Shown here piece by piece: positions 45,006 to 55,221 of a DNA stretch of 64,000 bases. A program made the translations under genes and the position numbers. Position 1 is the first letter of the stretch. Each line of letters starts with the position of its first letter. The DNA comes from Paraphysomonas bandaiensis (lineage: Eukaryota; Chrysophyceae), in assembly GCA_965644295.1 (NCBI GenBank), contig CBFFRP010000405.1, forward strand, positions 62,001 through 126,000. The letters run 5' to 3'. The notes under the pieces are model-generated. The model saw nothing but the letters and a program-made list of their open reading frames with translations, searched no databases and was not told the DNA's origin.

Positions 45006-45788
45006 TTAAATCTTGTTCATAGATGCCACAGTGACACTCTGCACGTAATCCTCCATGGCCTCAATATTATCAGTGACATCATCCAGGAGGACCAGACTAT
45101 CAACTATAGTGCAGGTCATGACAAGCTTTTTAATTCCGAACGCAACGGGCTCGAGCTTGTAAGTAGCACCCCACTGCAGGCCCTCCTGCTCGTACTTGAT
45201 GATCTCCTTCCACACAGCCTCCAAGTCACAGTCAGCCTCCCATGGCTTCACGTCAAGCACAATGAGAGATTTCTCGACAGGCTTAGGTTTGTCCTTCTTG
45301 ACCTTTCCTTCCCTGGCATCCTTCTCCTCCTTGAGTCGCTTGGCAAGAGCCATTCTCTCCTGTCTAGCTTTGTTCGCAGCACGCTCCTCCTCGGTCTCGT
45401 CATCGTCGCCGAACATATCATCGAAGTCAGCTTCGGCAGCCTTGGGGGCAGGCTTTTTCTCCTCTTCATCACCAAACATGTCATCAAAATCATCATTGAC
45501 CTTCTTAGGGGCTGCGGAAGCACCAGAGCAAGATCCGCTGAAAGTAATGCTGTAATAACCTTATCAGACAACTAAAAACAGGAATGTATAGATCACGTAC
45601 TTGTTTAATCCAACAAGGGCAATAACGTGGATAGCCCAACGGTAGGCATTGGGGAAGGAGGCCTTGTCGGGAATACCAGAAAGGGCAGAGAGGGCAGCCT
45701 TGTCGGCATCGCTCAGGGAGAATCCCTTCACGTAAGACCTGGTGGCCAAATGACGTTCCAAATCACCAACGTTCTTGAAAGTAGACAT
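45006..45788 (-). CDS. EEF1B: Translation elongation factor 1 beta
   Basis: Exons 45788-45601 and 45537-45006 join to 239 residues. The 63-nt intron sits after IALVGLN. It is the guanine-nucleotide exchange factor that recharges eEF1A with GTP during translation. A GST-C-like N-terminal helix domain (about 1-63) precedes an acidic linker with two copies of DFDDMFGD, separated by a Lys/Pro/Ala stretch. The catalytic C-terminal domain (about 150-239) runs from IVLDVKPWEADCDLEAVWKE through QWGATYKLEPVAFGIKKLVM to SVTVASMNKI. Length and motifs match full-length family members. The phase (AA|C) closes only with the acceptor at 45538. Confidence 0.97.
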
Positions 45789-46349
45789 ATTTTAACCGCA
45801 ACAAGTATATACGAGGAATGTATAAATGATATGGAGGTGTTAGTGTTAGCATGGATTGAGACATACACGGAAGCGGTTGAGAGCCATCAATTTATTGGGG
45901 TGCCGGTAGACCACAAGACACCAGAGAGGAAAAAACTGAATTAAAAAATCTAAAAAATCTTGAACAATCTTCTGATTTTCAGTTTATATAAAAAAAAGTA
46001 ATCCACAATCGAAGTCGAAGTCTAGAAGTAGGAAGCGTTGTACGAATCGTTGTGCTGTATATCTACATGCTGCATTCCAAGTGAAGGCAGTAGCACGGGG
46101 ATCATCTACATGTACAGAGTATGTATCTAAGATCTAGAGGTATAAGCAGAGGAATCGAGCGATTGTATTGATCTCTCCCTGTTGTGCTATTTGCAGCAAG
46201 TATTCTTCTATAGCTGATATTGTAATGCATGTTACGTATAGAGTGACTGCACTATCGATTGATTAGGTGTATCTAGGCTATACAGTTCAATAGATATCTG
46301 TGTTGGGGCTTGAGCATGGATATATGCGACATGAGCACCCAAACTCAGC
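45789..46349. other. Intergenic, no gene supported
   Basis: Promoter side of EF-1 beta and 5' flank of the dioxygenase relic. Confidence 0.4.
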
Positions 46350-47157
46350 GGCTCTGTGGTACGGCCTGATATGGCTAGTAAAGAGAACGAATGACTGATT
46401 GAGTTATCCCCAGACGATATTAGCGAATTAGAGCAGCCCAGCACCTCTTGTACAAGCGGAGGTAAATATGGATTAACCACAAGTTCAAACTTTTCTCTCC
46501 GTATTCTTGGGCCTAAGTTGTTGAACTTGAGGGAAGAATTAATTAAGGCTAGAGGATTCGCTGTAGTGAGAGGACTCAGCAGTTCCGATCCATCAAACTC
46601 GAGAGCGGCAGTCCTTTCGTACCGAGTCGAGTGATGCTGTTGGTCTGCTGTCACTGCGACAGGAGCTGGAAGGTGAAGACTCCCTATTAGTCAGTGCTGC
46701 TGCTGTTCCCGTCGACCAAAACTTCTCCCACTGCTCCTAAAGCCGATTGCTACAGACAGACGGGGAGAGTTTCCTATAGGATAACTTCCTTTTCTTCTAA
46801 TTCATGTGTTCTCCTGTTACACCCTTCCCAGAGACAGTATATCGACTCTGACCAGCGGTTCCCAGATGCACCGAGATTGATACCGGAGCACTAGAGGTTT
46901 TTGATAGTCTCTATAGTGACCCAACTATTCATCTGCGCATGAGGCTGCTTCCTGGTGACATGCAGTTTATGCACTACCATTCCTTGCTCCACGACCGCAC
47001 TGCTTTTACTGATTCGCCGGAGCTTGTTATGGGACGTCATCTGCTAAGGTTATAGCTATCAGTTCCAGGCGACAGGGAACTGCCGGATGTGTTTGCTACT
47101 CGGTACGGGTCGGTGGAAGTCGGGAACAGGGGAGGTATTGTGCTATCACCTTCGTAA
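46350..47157 (+). pseudogene. TauD/TfdA-type dioxygenase relic
   Basis: Two blocks match the typical pattern of this Fe(II)/2-oxoglutarate dioxygenase family. The N-terminal block reads RPDMASKENE*LIELSPDDI and, after a gap, LGPKLLNLREELIKARGFAV and VRGLSSSD. The C-terminal block reads ALEVFDSLYSDPTIHLRM, then LLPGDMQFMHYHSLLHDR and TAFTDSPELVMGRHLLRL*, and finally LSVPGDRELPDVFATRYGSV. Two in-frame stops stand where the family has Trp (NE-W-LIEL, tga; LRL-W-LS, tag). The middle, including the iron-binding HxD segment, is not recognisable. The gene is dead. The family is widespread in bacteria and fungi, so transfer is possible but not shown. Confidence 0.8.
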
Positions 47158-47435
47158 CAGTTCTGCGTGCCCAAGAAGCGTGAATTGATCCGCTAGTACG
47201 AAGTGCCCTATCTGCAAGTATTAATAACTGAGTCTCTCTCTTGTATACATAGTGTCAAGGCAACAACGAATAATAATGGATATAAACTATTGTTTACTAC
47301 CTTTAAGAATCAGAGCTAATTTAGCATTGTAACTTAACTAAGAGGTGCTTGACTCTGATATTCTACATTTAGCGCTACACGAAAGCTGCTCCTGCGTCAC
47401 CACAAGCATCAAGGTGAAATCACTTTTGCTCTATC

Positions 47436-47510
47436 GCAGATGTTAGTTATATCAACATTCTGTTCGCAAACGCAGTGAGCGAACAGAATGTTGATATAAC
47501 TAACATCTGC
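47436..47510. repeat. Perfect 32-bp-arm hairpin
   Basis: Arms 47436-47467 and 47479-47510 are exact inverted copies (GCAGATGTTAGTTATATC...) around an 11-nt loop AAACGCAGTGA. Other family copies have only one arm sequence here (for example 15594-15630), so this copy carries a local inverted duplication. Confidence 0.92.
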
Positions 47511-47513
47511 CCA

Positions 47514-49189
47514 TATATATATTGAATGTCTGATTATTTAGCAATAGGCGTTGAAAGCCTGCACCAATTAGTGGCTAGAAGAATGCTAGTCATACTAGTT
47601 AGACTACTACCCGTAACTAATCAATACAAACTCTTTTATCCTACTATTTAACGCTACAGAAGCTGCTTGTGCGTCGCCGCAAGCACCAAGGTGCAACCAC
47701 TTCCGTTCTTAGTGTGTGTTATGAGGCTCGCCATGATCGTGTGTCCTGGGACTCACCGGCGCGTGTGATCTGGAGGTCTCCTCTTGGGATGAGACTCCAC
47801 TCGCTATATGATAGATAGCCTTATGTACCTCACGGGGACTGACTTATTAGCCTTATGGCAGTTAGGGGAAACAGTAATATGCCCTTCTGAGATTGGCGAT
47901 CTGGTGGCCTTCCTTTAGGCATTGTTCCAAGTGGCTCGGAGGTATGTGGATGAAGGTCTTGCAAAAGGTTATGGCCTACTGTGAAGAAGCGTCGAAATCG
48001 GCTCTTTTGCTGTCTTAGCCAGCGGTAGAGAACACATGCAAGAGGGTGTATAGCTGTACAGGGGTGGGATGTGAGGGTCATCCGGTGTGTCCAGCTACAG
48101 GGAGTCGAGAGGGAGTGTGATGGTGCAAGAGAGGCAACATCTGATTGAGGAGAGTGAGACTGCGCAACAGAACAAGAGTCACTGAGGTCGAGTACTCTGA
48201 TAGACCTATGCACGAGATGATCGTGATGATGATGATGGTCTGGAGGAGACACTCGGACGTCCTCAGCTGCTCTTGTTAGTGTCTGTGTTGGTGCAGGGGG
48301 GTACAGACTGAGGTATAGAGAGTGTGTGTAAGGAAGATGACGGCAAGGTATCAGAGACGAAGGGAGGGGAGATAGTTTGTCTGGGGGTTTTCTAGGAGGA
48401 GGTAGAGTGTACTGTGTGTGTGTATGACACTGCAGTGATGATATGAGTGTGTTGGACAGAGAGAGAGAGCTGGTGATGTGTCCAGCAGTACAGGTAGACA
48501 GGTACATGGACATGGTGATGTGTCCAACAGCAGTAGAGGTATACACGGAATGGTATACATCCTGTAGGACACAGTAGTACAGTAGTCGAGTATACCGTAT
48601 GCGGAATACAGTGTCTATCCAATGAGATGGATGGGCTGTGGGGGTGATAGGTGAACAGGGTGAGGGGGTAGCCTGCTGGGTGGATGGACCACAGACAAAC
48701 CATGTTGGGTTGGGCTGGGTTGTCGTCAGGAGACGGCCCTGTTGTGCAGTGGAGAGGTGTCGAGAGGAGACAGGGGTTGCAGAGAAGGTACATGGGGGCC
48801 GTTTGCGTGGATCTGCTCGCACGAGCCATGCTGTAAGTGGTTGTATCCGTAGAGAACCGTGTAGGAGACGAAGGTGTCTCCTTAGGTGATAGCATATGCA
48901 TGCGGTCAGCGCTGCATTGGTGCAGGCACGTTGTTTAACTGAAGTAGTTGAGTAGGGTGAAGGTTGCAAGGCCAGGCAGGGGGGCTTGGAGCGTGTACAA
49001 CATGGTGTGACAGGTAATTTGTCGGAAGCGTGGTGGTCAACAAAATGCAGCAGTAAGGGAGTGTAAAAGGCCCTGGGCACACTGATGTGACTCAGCCACG
49101 GTGTCAATAGAGACATTGGGCTTGGAGCTGGTTAATAGGGTGAAACTTTATGTTGGACTGTATTTGCCATCGTAGGGCAGAGAATTATA
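47514..49189 (-). mobile_element. Retroposon copy C5 (1676 bp) with 13-bp target duplication
   Basis: Flanked by TAACATCTGCCCA at 47501-47513 and 49190-49202. On the minus strand it begins near 49189, carries a 428-codon frame (47830-49116), then the family core (47673-47697 region) and the tail GCAATA/AATAATCAGACATTC type. The target is the host retroposon copy just right of its hairpin, and removing C5 restores the host order seen at 37090. It is the longest copy in the window and the best candidate for a near-complete family member. Confidence 0.8.
47830..49116 (-). CDS. 428-codon open frame of retroposon C5, no known domain
   Basis: Rich in Ser, Thr, Pro, His and Leu, reflecting a pyrimidine-rich strand. 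Ends near TMPKGRPPDRQSQKG, a motif shared with C2 and C6. No zinc knuckle, endonuclease or reverse transcriptase motif is visible. It may be an ORF1-type protein, the N-terminal part of a lost LINE protein, or a chance frame kept open by base composition. Expression is unknown. Confidence 0.35.
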   Translation of the reverse strand: MSLLTPWLSHISVPRAFYTPLLLHFVDHHASDKLPVTPCCTRSKPPCLALQPSPYSTTSVKQRACTNAALTACICYHLRRHLRLLHGSLRIQPLTAWLVRADPRKRPPCTFSATPVSSRHLSTAQQGRLLTTTQPNPTWFVCGPSTQQATPSPCSPITPTAHPSHWIDTVFRIRYTRLLYYCVLQDVYHSVYTSTAVGHITMSMYLSTCTAGHITSSLSLSNTLISSLQCHTHTQYTLPPPRKPPDKLSPLPSSLIPCRHLPYTHSLYLSLYPPAPTQTLTRAAEDVRVSPPDHHHHHDHLVHRSIRVLDLSDSCSVAQSHSPQSDVASLAPSHSLSTPCSWTHRMTLTSHPCTAIHPLACVLYRWLRQQKSRFRRFFTVGHNLLQDLHPHTSEPLGTMPKGRPPDRQSQKGILLFPLTAIRLISQSP

Positions 49190-49317
49190 TAACATCTGCC
49201 CACTTCAGAATTTTTGAGTCCTTAAGGTGAACAGCCCGGATGCTTGACTTCAGTAGGCAGCCCTAAACCCCCCATATGCCCTTGAGCAGGGCTGCGTACC
49301 AATTAATTGATTTTCAA

Positions 49318-49533
49318 CCATGGCACAGGCCCGCCAGACACATTGCCCAAAGGTAGACCCCCCGACTAACCTCAATACAAGGGACGGTTGCACCATGGTG
49401 CTCGCAGCGATGCTCAAGCAGTCCCGAGACGTTTGCCCGCCACTAGTAGTATTTAGCAAATCTAGTTATTACTGTAGTTAGTCTATAGATATAAACTAGT
49501 TTCTGTACACAACCGCTCTCATGTAATAATCAA
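49318..49533 (+). mobile_element. Retroposon copy C6 (216 bp)
   Basis: Flanked by AATTGATTTTCAA at 49305-49317 and 49534-49546. Contains LPKGRPPD coding remnant, the core (GCACCATGGTGCTCGCAGC) and the tail CTCTCATGTAATAATCA, the same 3' end as C1 and C2. Its 5' end differs from both. Confidence 0.78.
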
Positions 49534-49546
49534 AATTGATTTTCAA

Positions 49547-49719
49547 AAAATTGCAATTAATTGTCAATTATTGAAATTGGGACATCGATTCATAATTGCA
49601 ATTATAATTGACTCCGGCTCGCTTCAATTAATTGATATTTAAAAACCTACCTTTTTATGCTAAAAAGTTGTTAAAAATTCTAACTCTTACGAAAAAATCG
49701 AAGATTGGTGAAGGACTAT
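49547..49719. repeat. AT-rich segment with CAATTAATTG words
   Basis: Several CAATTAATTG and ATTGCAATTA words. CAATTAATTGAT occurs at 49300-49311 and again at 49625-49636, which may be a second target duplication around an older AT-rich insertion. Not resolved. Confidence 0.4.
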
Positions 49720-49920
49720 ATAAGGGCCTTGAGTGGGCTCAGTCTTGGATGCCTGTTTATTTTCAAGGCCCAAATACTTATTAGTGTCCCTTGTACCTCA
49801 CAAGCATTTGGTTATGAGTAGGCTGAACAATAACTGCTGACTATATAGTGTGCCGCTCACATTAGTTTCCCAGAGAAATCTCTCCGTTACTTATCCCCGA
49901 CTTTGTTGAAGGAATTAATA

Positions 49921-50488
49921 CTAAAACCTGGTAAAGCGATATCATCAGGTTTCATATCTAAGTATATTGAATGATTATTTTACTGTAATTTGTACGAGAG
50001 AAGTTAAAGGTAAAGAAAAGAGCTATAATAAGTAGTTGTCATTAGAATTATTTATTGTGTTTCAAGCTGCCCCTGCTACTATTGTGTGTAATATCGTATT
50101 CTATAGCTGCATTTGCCTCTCTTGAGATTTCAAATGCTCCAGCCGAATAGACTGATTTTGAATGCATTGCATATGCTTACAGTTATATTATCCACTACTA
50201 TCATGCAATAACACCGCTACTGCCTACAGTAGTATTAGTACCTATATCAGATTTTAGATTCGATTAGAGTTAAGTCGTAAAATTACAAAATTCTAATTTA
50301 GGTGTATTGCTTTTCTAATTTTTTACAGTTCACAAGACAACACTTTCAGTAAGAATAATATGATTTCATAAATTGTGGCTGTGAGGGGTGTGTAAACATG
50401 TATCCAAGTGTCGAACATTTTCAAGCAAGATCAGATATTCGGCAATAACAAAGTAAAGTACTGTGTATATCACAACGTAAACCTTATA
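49921..50488. other. Intergenic, no gene supported
   Basis: 3' flank of the glycosyltransferase gene. Confidence 0.4.
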
Positions 50489-53400
50489 TTAACGTAAGTT
50501 GTTATACACGCCTTGTAAAAAGCTCTCCCACTCAGATGTAACGCTACTAGTAAAAGGAGCACCGTATAAGTCAGGAAATAAAATTCCTTTATTTTCACAT
50601 ATTAGTTTCCACACTTCGCATGACTGTTGTTGGTGAGTTGGAGTCCTACACATACCATCGTTTACCCATTGATCCTTTTCCATGACATTCCTGCACAGAA
50701 AACTACTGTTCGCAAGTTGAACTGCTTTTCGTACATAGTCCTCGGCCCCATCTGCGATCATAGCAGATATATTGATATGTGCTGCGATTCCGTTTCCGAT
50801 ACGATGCACAGTCTGCTCAGTAATTAGAAAGTTAACATGCATTACTGCATTTGTACAGCACATTCACCGTACCTGCATAGCCCCACTGCTTACAAAAGGC
50901 ACATCGCATCTGAGCGCATCAGACAGAGTGACCCCACCTCCGAAAGGCACAGGGTCTAGAGACACGTCCGAACCACAGAGCCAATTATTGTAATCTTGTG
51001 ATGGGCCCTACCCAAAGATATACACGACGATGAAAACGAAAATCACAATTGTCACGCAAAAACCTGAGGTATGAAAACCACTCTGCGATCATCTGCCCCT
51101 GTAGCCAGTAGTTTGTGCCACAAGCGTTGTTGAAAAAGTGCCTATAGATATTGTTGGCGCCACTCTAGTAACATTTTCTAGACGAACCTGATGCACAGGC
51201 TTCGAATGCATAGAACTAGATAAAACTATGATCGCCTTCGGATCCCTAAGAACAATCTAATGCGTATGAGCTACAATAGTACCAAAAAAATGTTGTACAT
51301 TTGCAAGTATATCGTCGAAATCTGAATGGAACTTCATTAGTGATTGCAGACAGCTGTATATTCTAAATTTAGACCGCTCGGCATGATCATGAAGACTCAG
51401 GGTATCAGCAAACATACGAAAGGGTCGGTTATGAATGTCTCTTCCCCTTTCAACCAGAGCACTAATGTATTCTGCCCGTGAGAAAGGTCCCAAAGAGTAT
51501 GTAGAATCGGCGGGTAAAAAATTGGCAGACAACGACTGAAACAAAACAAGCTGCTCGAAGTACCCCCGCTCCTTTCTGTACCAAAGAGTGACGGTGCACC
51601 AGGATAACAGTAGCTTTAGTGTAATTACCGTGTCATTGATCCCATTGAAGGCTCAAAAGATTCCGAGGTTACAAAATAATCAATCGATGGAAAACCTGTC
51701 GCCCAATATATTAGACTCCCACTTAAGCGCTACTAATACGAACCTGGAGAGTATGGATGTCCCCAAAATGCTATCTTTACGATCGTTCATTATTCTAATT
51801 AATTTTTACAAATCCATGAATATTTACCTGTGTCGGTGCCATTCTGTGCATCGCAATATGAGTCGTGTGAGAATCTGAATCAACCGAACGTTAAACAACA
51901 GATATTGATGAGATACTCATGTACCCATTAAAATATCGCCAAATATAATAATATCAAGGTACAGCCCCTTGACATGTCTACCACTGGATATAACGTCCAT
52001 GTTTAATGTGACCTATTAAGTGTTAGTCATGCCAACGAACGTGAAGTCCATATACCCAGTCGTCCGCTGCCTTTCTTAGTGTATATGTTAAATCATCGTG
52101 ATTTAATCCGTTAGTACGTGTACCAGGTGCCTATTGACGTGTTGTGAGCCCTAACAATGAATCTCAAAACCGCAAAACCTGAATGTCAATAATAGTCAAG
52201 TGGAAGACATCTCGGTTAAGTGTCAATATCGTGTGGCCGAGAAGCCGCCCAACACTGTAAATGTTCGAATCAATCAATAATTATTCACTACATGCACAGA
52301 ACCTATGTCTAAAAAAGAAAGATGATAGAAAGGCAACACGAATCTTTGCATTGTTAGCAGCCGTGGTAGACTTTAGAGCCATTTCTTTCTCACTCTGAAA
52401 CGACTCAGAGCCTACGACAATTCTATAATAACTATTCGGAATACTCCACCCACTCGAGTTAAGAGTTGATATAGTAGACTCCTACAAAACGAATTATACA
52501 ACGCGATACAAAAATCAAGTGAATATGGACCTGATAAGCCAAGAGGAACAGCCCCTTTACAGCGGGCGAAAGTGCTGACAAATCAACTGTGCAGCCGTCA
52601 ATTTCACATCTCTCTGCAATTCGTTTTAGAATAAAATCTGCCTGAATTTGCAACACATGACTATTTTATTGCACATTAGATCAATGCAACTGCTCACCTC
52701 TTGACGGAGTGGTGTGCTGTCATCAGAGGGAGAAGTGATTGTCGGCGACAAAATCTAAAATAGAAAGGTGCACAACTTAACGTACGGCACATAGATTTTA
52801 TGGGAGCCTACTTGGAGCACCATAGAGATGTAAAGCGTTAAAAGGTGCTCTGATCCGCGCAATATCTAGAATTCATAAGGTTGGATCTATATTTTCAAGC
52901 ACAGTTCACCTCCCATATATCTTCGTTCATGTCCCCATTCGCACCGGCAAGAATCGAAAGAAGAACACCTAAGCTACCACGGTCGGAGAATAAGGTCGCC
53001 TAGACGCGATGCGCTAATAAGGTAGAGTTCTAGAACAATAAAAGAACCCACATTGTAACAGGGTATATCCTTTTCATCACCTAGAAGAAGCCCCATGGCC
53101 CCTGCTGTTTTGCAGAATACCGACAACTGTGAGGCAGAGAAAGGGGCAGAACTAGTACTTTTGAGCGCGTCATGTTTTCCAGCAACATTAAGTATCACTT
53201 TCCTAATATCATGGTGATGGAAAACTAGAAGTAACATATTTTATGTAGATACCTGGTTACTCGAGCTGCCGATTCCGCCATACCAGAGGACATGACACTG
53301 CTGGCGACTGTGTCACAGTGTCAATAAATATACCTCGTAATAAATATACTTACGCGCAATATAATCGTGAAAAACACCCTCGCCCAATCCCCGCCTAAGT

Positions 53401-54781
53401 ATAAAACACGCCCACTGCAATGCTTCTCCATAAACCCCCGTCTCACCCCTTGTCATGATGTCACAATCATGCACGCAATCTCTCTCCACCATGGGATCTG
53501 TACCATCCAATACCATTAGCACACTTTCCCAGCACCCACGCCCCATCCCTACAGTCCGAACTGCACTCAGCGCACCAGAAACATCTAAATCTTCCCTGGT
53601 ACATGTAATTACTGTTGCACAAGAGCGACTATACCCAGTACCTCAATAGTCCGTTCGCATACCGCATCATGGCATGCCTCCAAAGGCAGCAAGAACCATT
53701 TCCAAATGTTCTTCCTGCCCCCAATAGAGTTTCCAATCCTTCCTGCGCCTGCTCCACTTTGCCAGAAACAGTAAAGGGCGACAAGCATAAAAGCGGCAAA
53801 GATGGGAGATGATTAGTGATATCACAACTTTTCATCGGAGTATAGTCTAACGCATTTGGAAACGCAGTCAATGACTGTCTTCCCGTGCTCGGTAGAAGAG
53901 GTGATATGAATCTCGTATGAACTATATTCAAATATTGAACAAAGGCTTTAATAAGAGTAGAAGAAGGGGCAGTTGCATCTTGAAGAGGAGAAGAGAGTGC
54001 CAGAAAAGAGTAACAGGGGCGGGCAGCAGACCACGAAACGGCCACTTCTACCCATTCACACAAAGCAGAAATCAAGTCTACTCGGAGGGAAGATGGAGAA
54101 AATTGAACTGTGTAATTGATAGTCGCATTAAGAATCTGAACCAAAATGTCAGCACAGCCTAATGTGGCCACTGTAACTTCAGCTCCTTCGCCCATCAATG
54201 ACAACAGCAGTCCTCTCAAAACGGCATGTACATTGTGACTTGTAGAAGGCTCCGTCTCTAACCATTCCGTCAATGAGTCCACAGAGCAAAGACCTTTGTT
54301 TATTCTACTAACTCTCATACCGAACTCAAAACCACTTCCTAACCTTTTCCATCGCCGGACTGTCCAGGGAGAATGTGACGTCTCAACTGCCCCAAATATT
54401 TGAGAGTTATTCTCAGCTATAATGTACCAGCGTTTCTACGGCATGTTAGTATCGAAAATATCATAATAAATACATTACCTGAATAGAATTATTGACAAAG
54501 TGGTTAGAAGACTGGATTATTGCTCGATTATCTACATTTGAGCACACGTTGTCGACACAAGTATATCTAACAACCGTCAACTTAAGGAGATGATAAAATA
54601 TAATTATCACTCACATTCCATCGTACTCTTCAAGTGATGAGTACACTACCACAAACGCCAGAGCATTATTACTTTCAATTTGACTCGCAATGCATCCTTG
54701 TCCTTGCAATAGCACACAGATAACAGTCAGCAATGCGGACACTCTCAGCTCTAGAAGTCTTGTCGAGTGGGCGTTGTGCAT
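50489..54781 (-). CDS. SPINDLY/OGT-type (GT41) glycosyltransferase with signal peptide, 23 exons
   Basis: Exons 54781-54615, 54566-54479, 54435-53642, 53595-53354, 53307-53253, 53202-53052, 52999-52910, 52865-52812, 52754-52698, 52641-52531, 52481-52303, 52254-52179, 52150-52118, 52070-52056, 52012-51925, 51874-51828, 51774-51744, 51695-51629, 51575-51299, 51256-51188, 51141-51064, 51007-50873 and 50812-50489 close in frame to 1075 residues. Introns average 48 nt. The N-terminus (LRVSALLTVICVLLQGQGC) looks like a signal peptide. Residues about 60-560 are helical and unassigned. The catalytic half shows KIRVAFLSSFFFRHSVGRLL, LDIIIFGDILM, HIAMHRMAPTQIAFWGHPYS, SIDYFVTSE, DPKAIIVLSS, DDRRVVFIPQ and SLDPVPFGGGVTLSDAL, in the order of GT41/COG3914 enzymes. 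It would transfer a sugar from a nucleotide donor to protein. A secretory route would differ from cytosolic OGT. The 15-nt exon 14 is the least certain. Confidence 0.88.
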
Positions 54782-55221
54782 AACAAATCTCTACCTCCCA
54801 AACGAAACAAATGTTGACATGTGTGCAATGGAATAGAATTATATGTACTGCGTGTGTTGTTTAAGAACAAACGTATCGACTCACTCACTGAAGGAAGATC
54901 ATATCCAGCACAAGCACCTGTACACCATATATCATATACATACTATGTGCTGCTGTCAAAATAAGGAATACCGTGTGGTATACAGCAGTAGTATGGGTGA
55001 TATTCCGTCAACGTCTAGTTTCTGCGGGGTTTTCTTCCTGCTTGGACCATATTTCAAACTATACACTCTGCGATCTCAGTCCCAACAGAATACACTTCAC
55101 TTCACTTCCCTCTGAGTGAGTTGATCAGTGAAAGTATATAATAGAAATAAGCTGAAGTCAGTCAGATACGGGCTGCTCTACTGATACTCTTATTAATTTA
55201 GATTAAGTTAACTATAAATAA
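54782..55221. other. Divergent intergenic region
   Basis: 440 bp between the start codons of the glycosyltransferase and the TOG gene; a shared promoter region is likely. No motif was recognised. Confidence 0.5.

Larger units (their letters stand above)
47346..49920 (-). repeat. Host retroposon copy interrupted by C5, C6 and an AT-rich insert
   Basis: With the inserts removed, 47346-47513, 49203-49304 and about 49720-49920 form one long-form copy on the minus strand: GCTTGACTCTGATATTC, core (47400-47416), hairpin, ACTTCAGAATTTTTGAG, GATGCTTGACTTCAGTAGGC, GGCCCAAATACTT..., CCCAGAGAAATCTCTCC and the end CCGACTTTGTTGAAGG. This matches copies C3 and C4 and 36985-37455. It is therefore older than the insertions it carries. 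Confidence 0.7.

Noticed and set aside
46600-46640. Similarity of GTCCTTTCGTAC to a conserved large-subunit rRNA word
   Set aside because: Only about 12 bases match, and the region reads as the dioxygenase protein relic.
46232-46654. 140-codon minus-strand ORF
   Set aside because: It is the antisense of the dioxygenase relic, whose plus-strand frames match a known family.
47346-47430. Core repeats as terminal inverted repeats of a DNA transposon
   Set aside because: The apparent inverted cores at 5848/6780 and elsewhere are better explained by separate insertions in opposite orientation, since other copies have a single core and 12-18 bp duplications.
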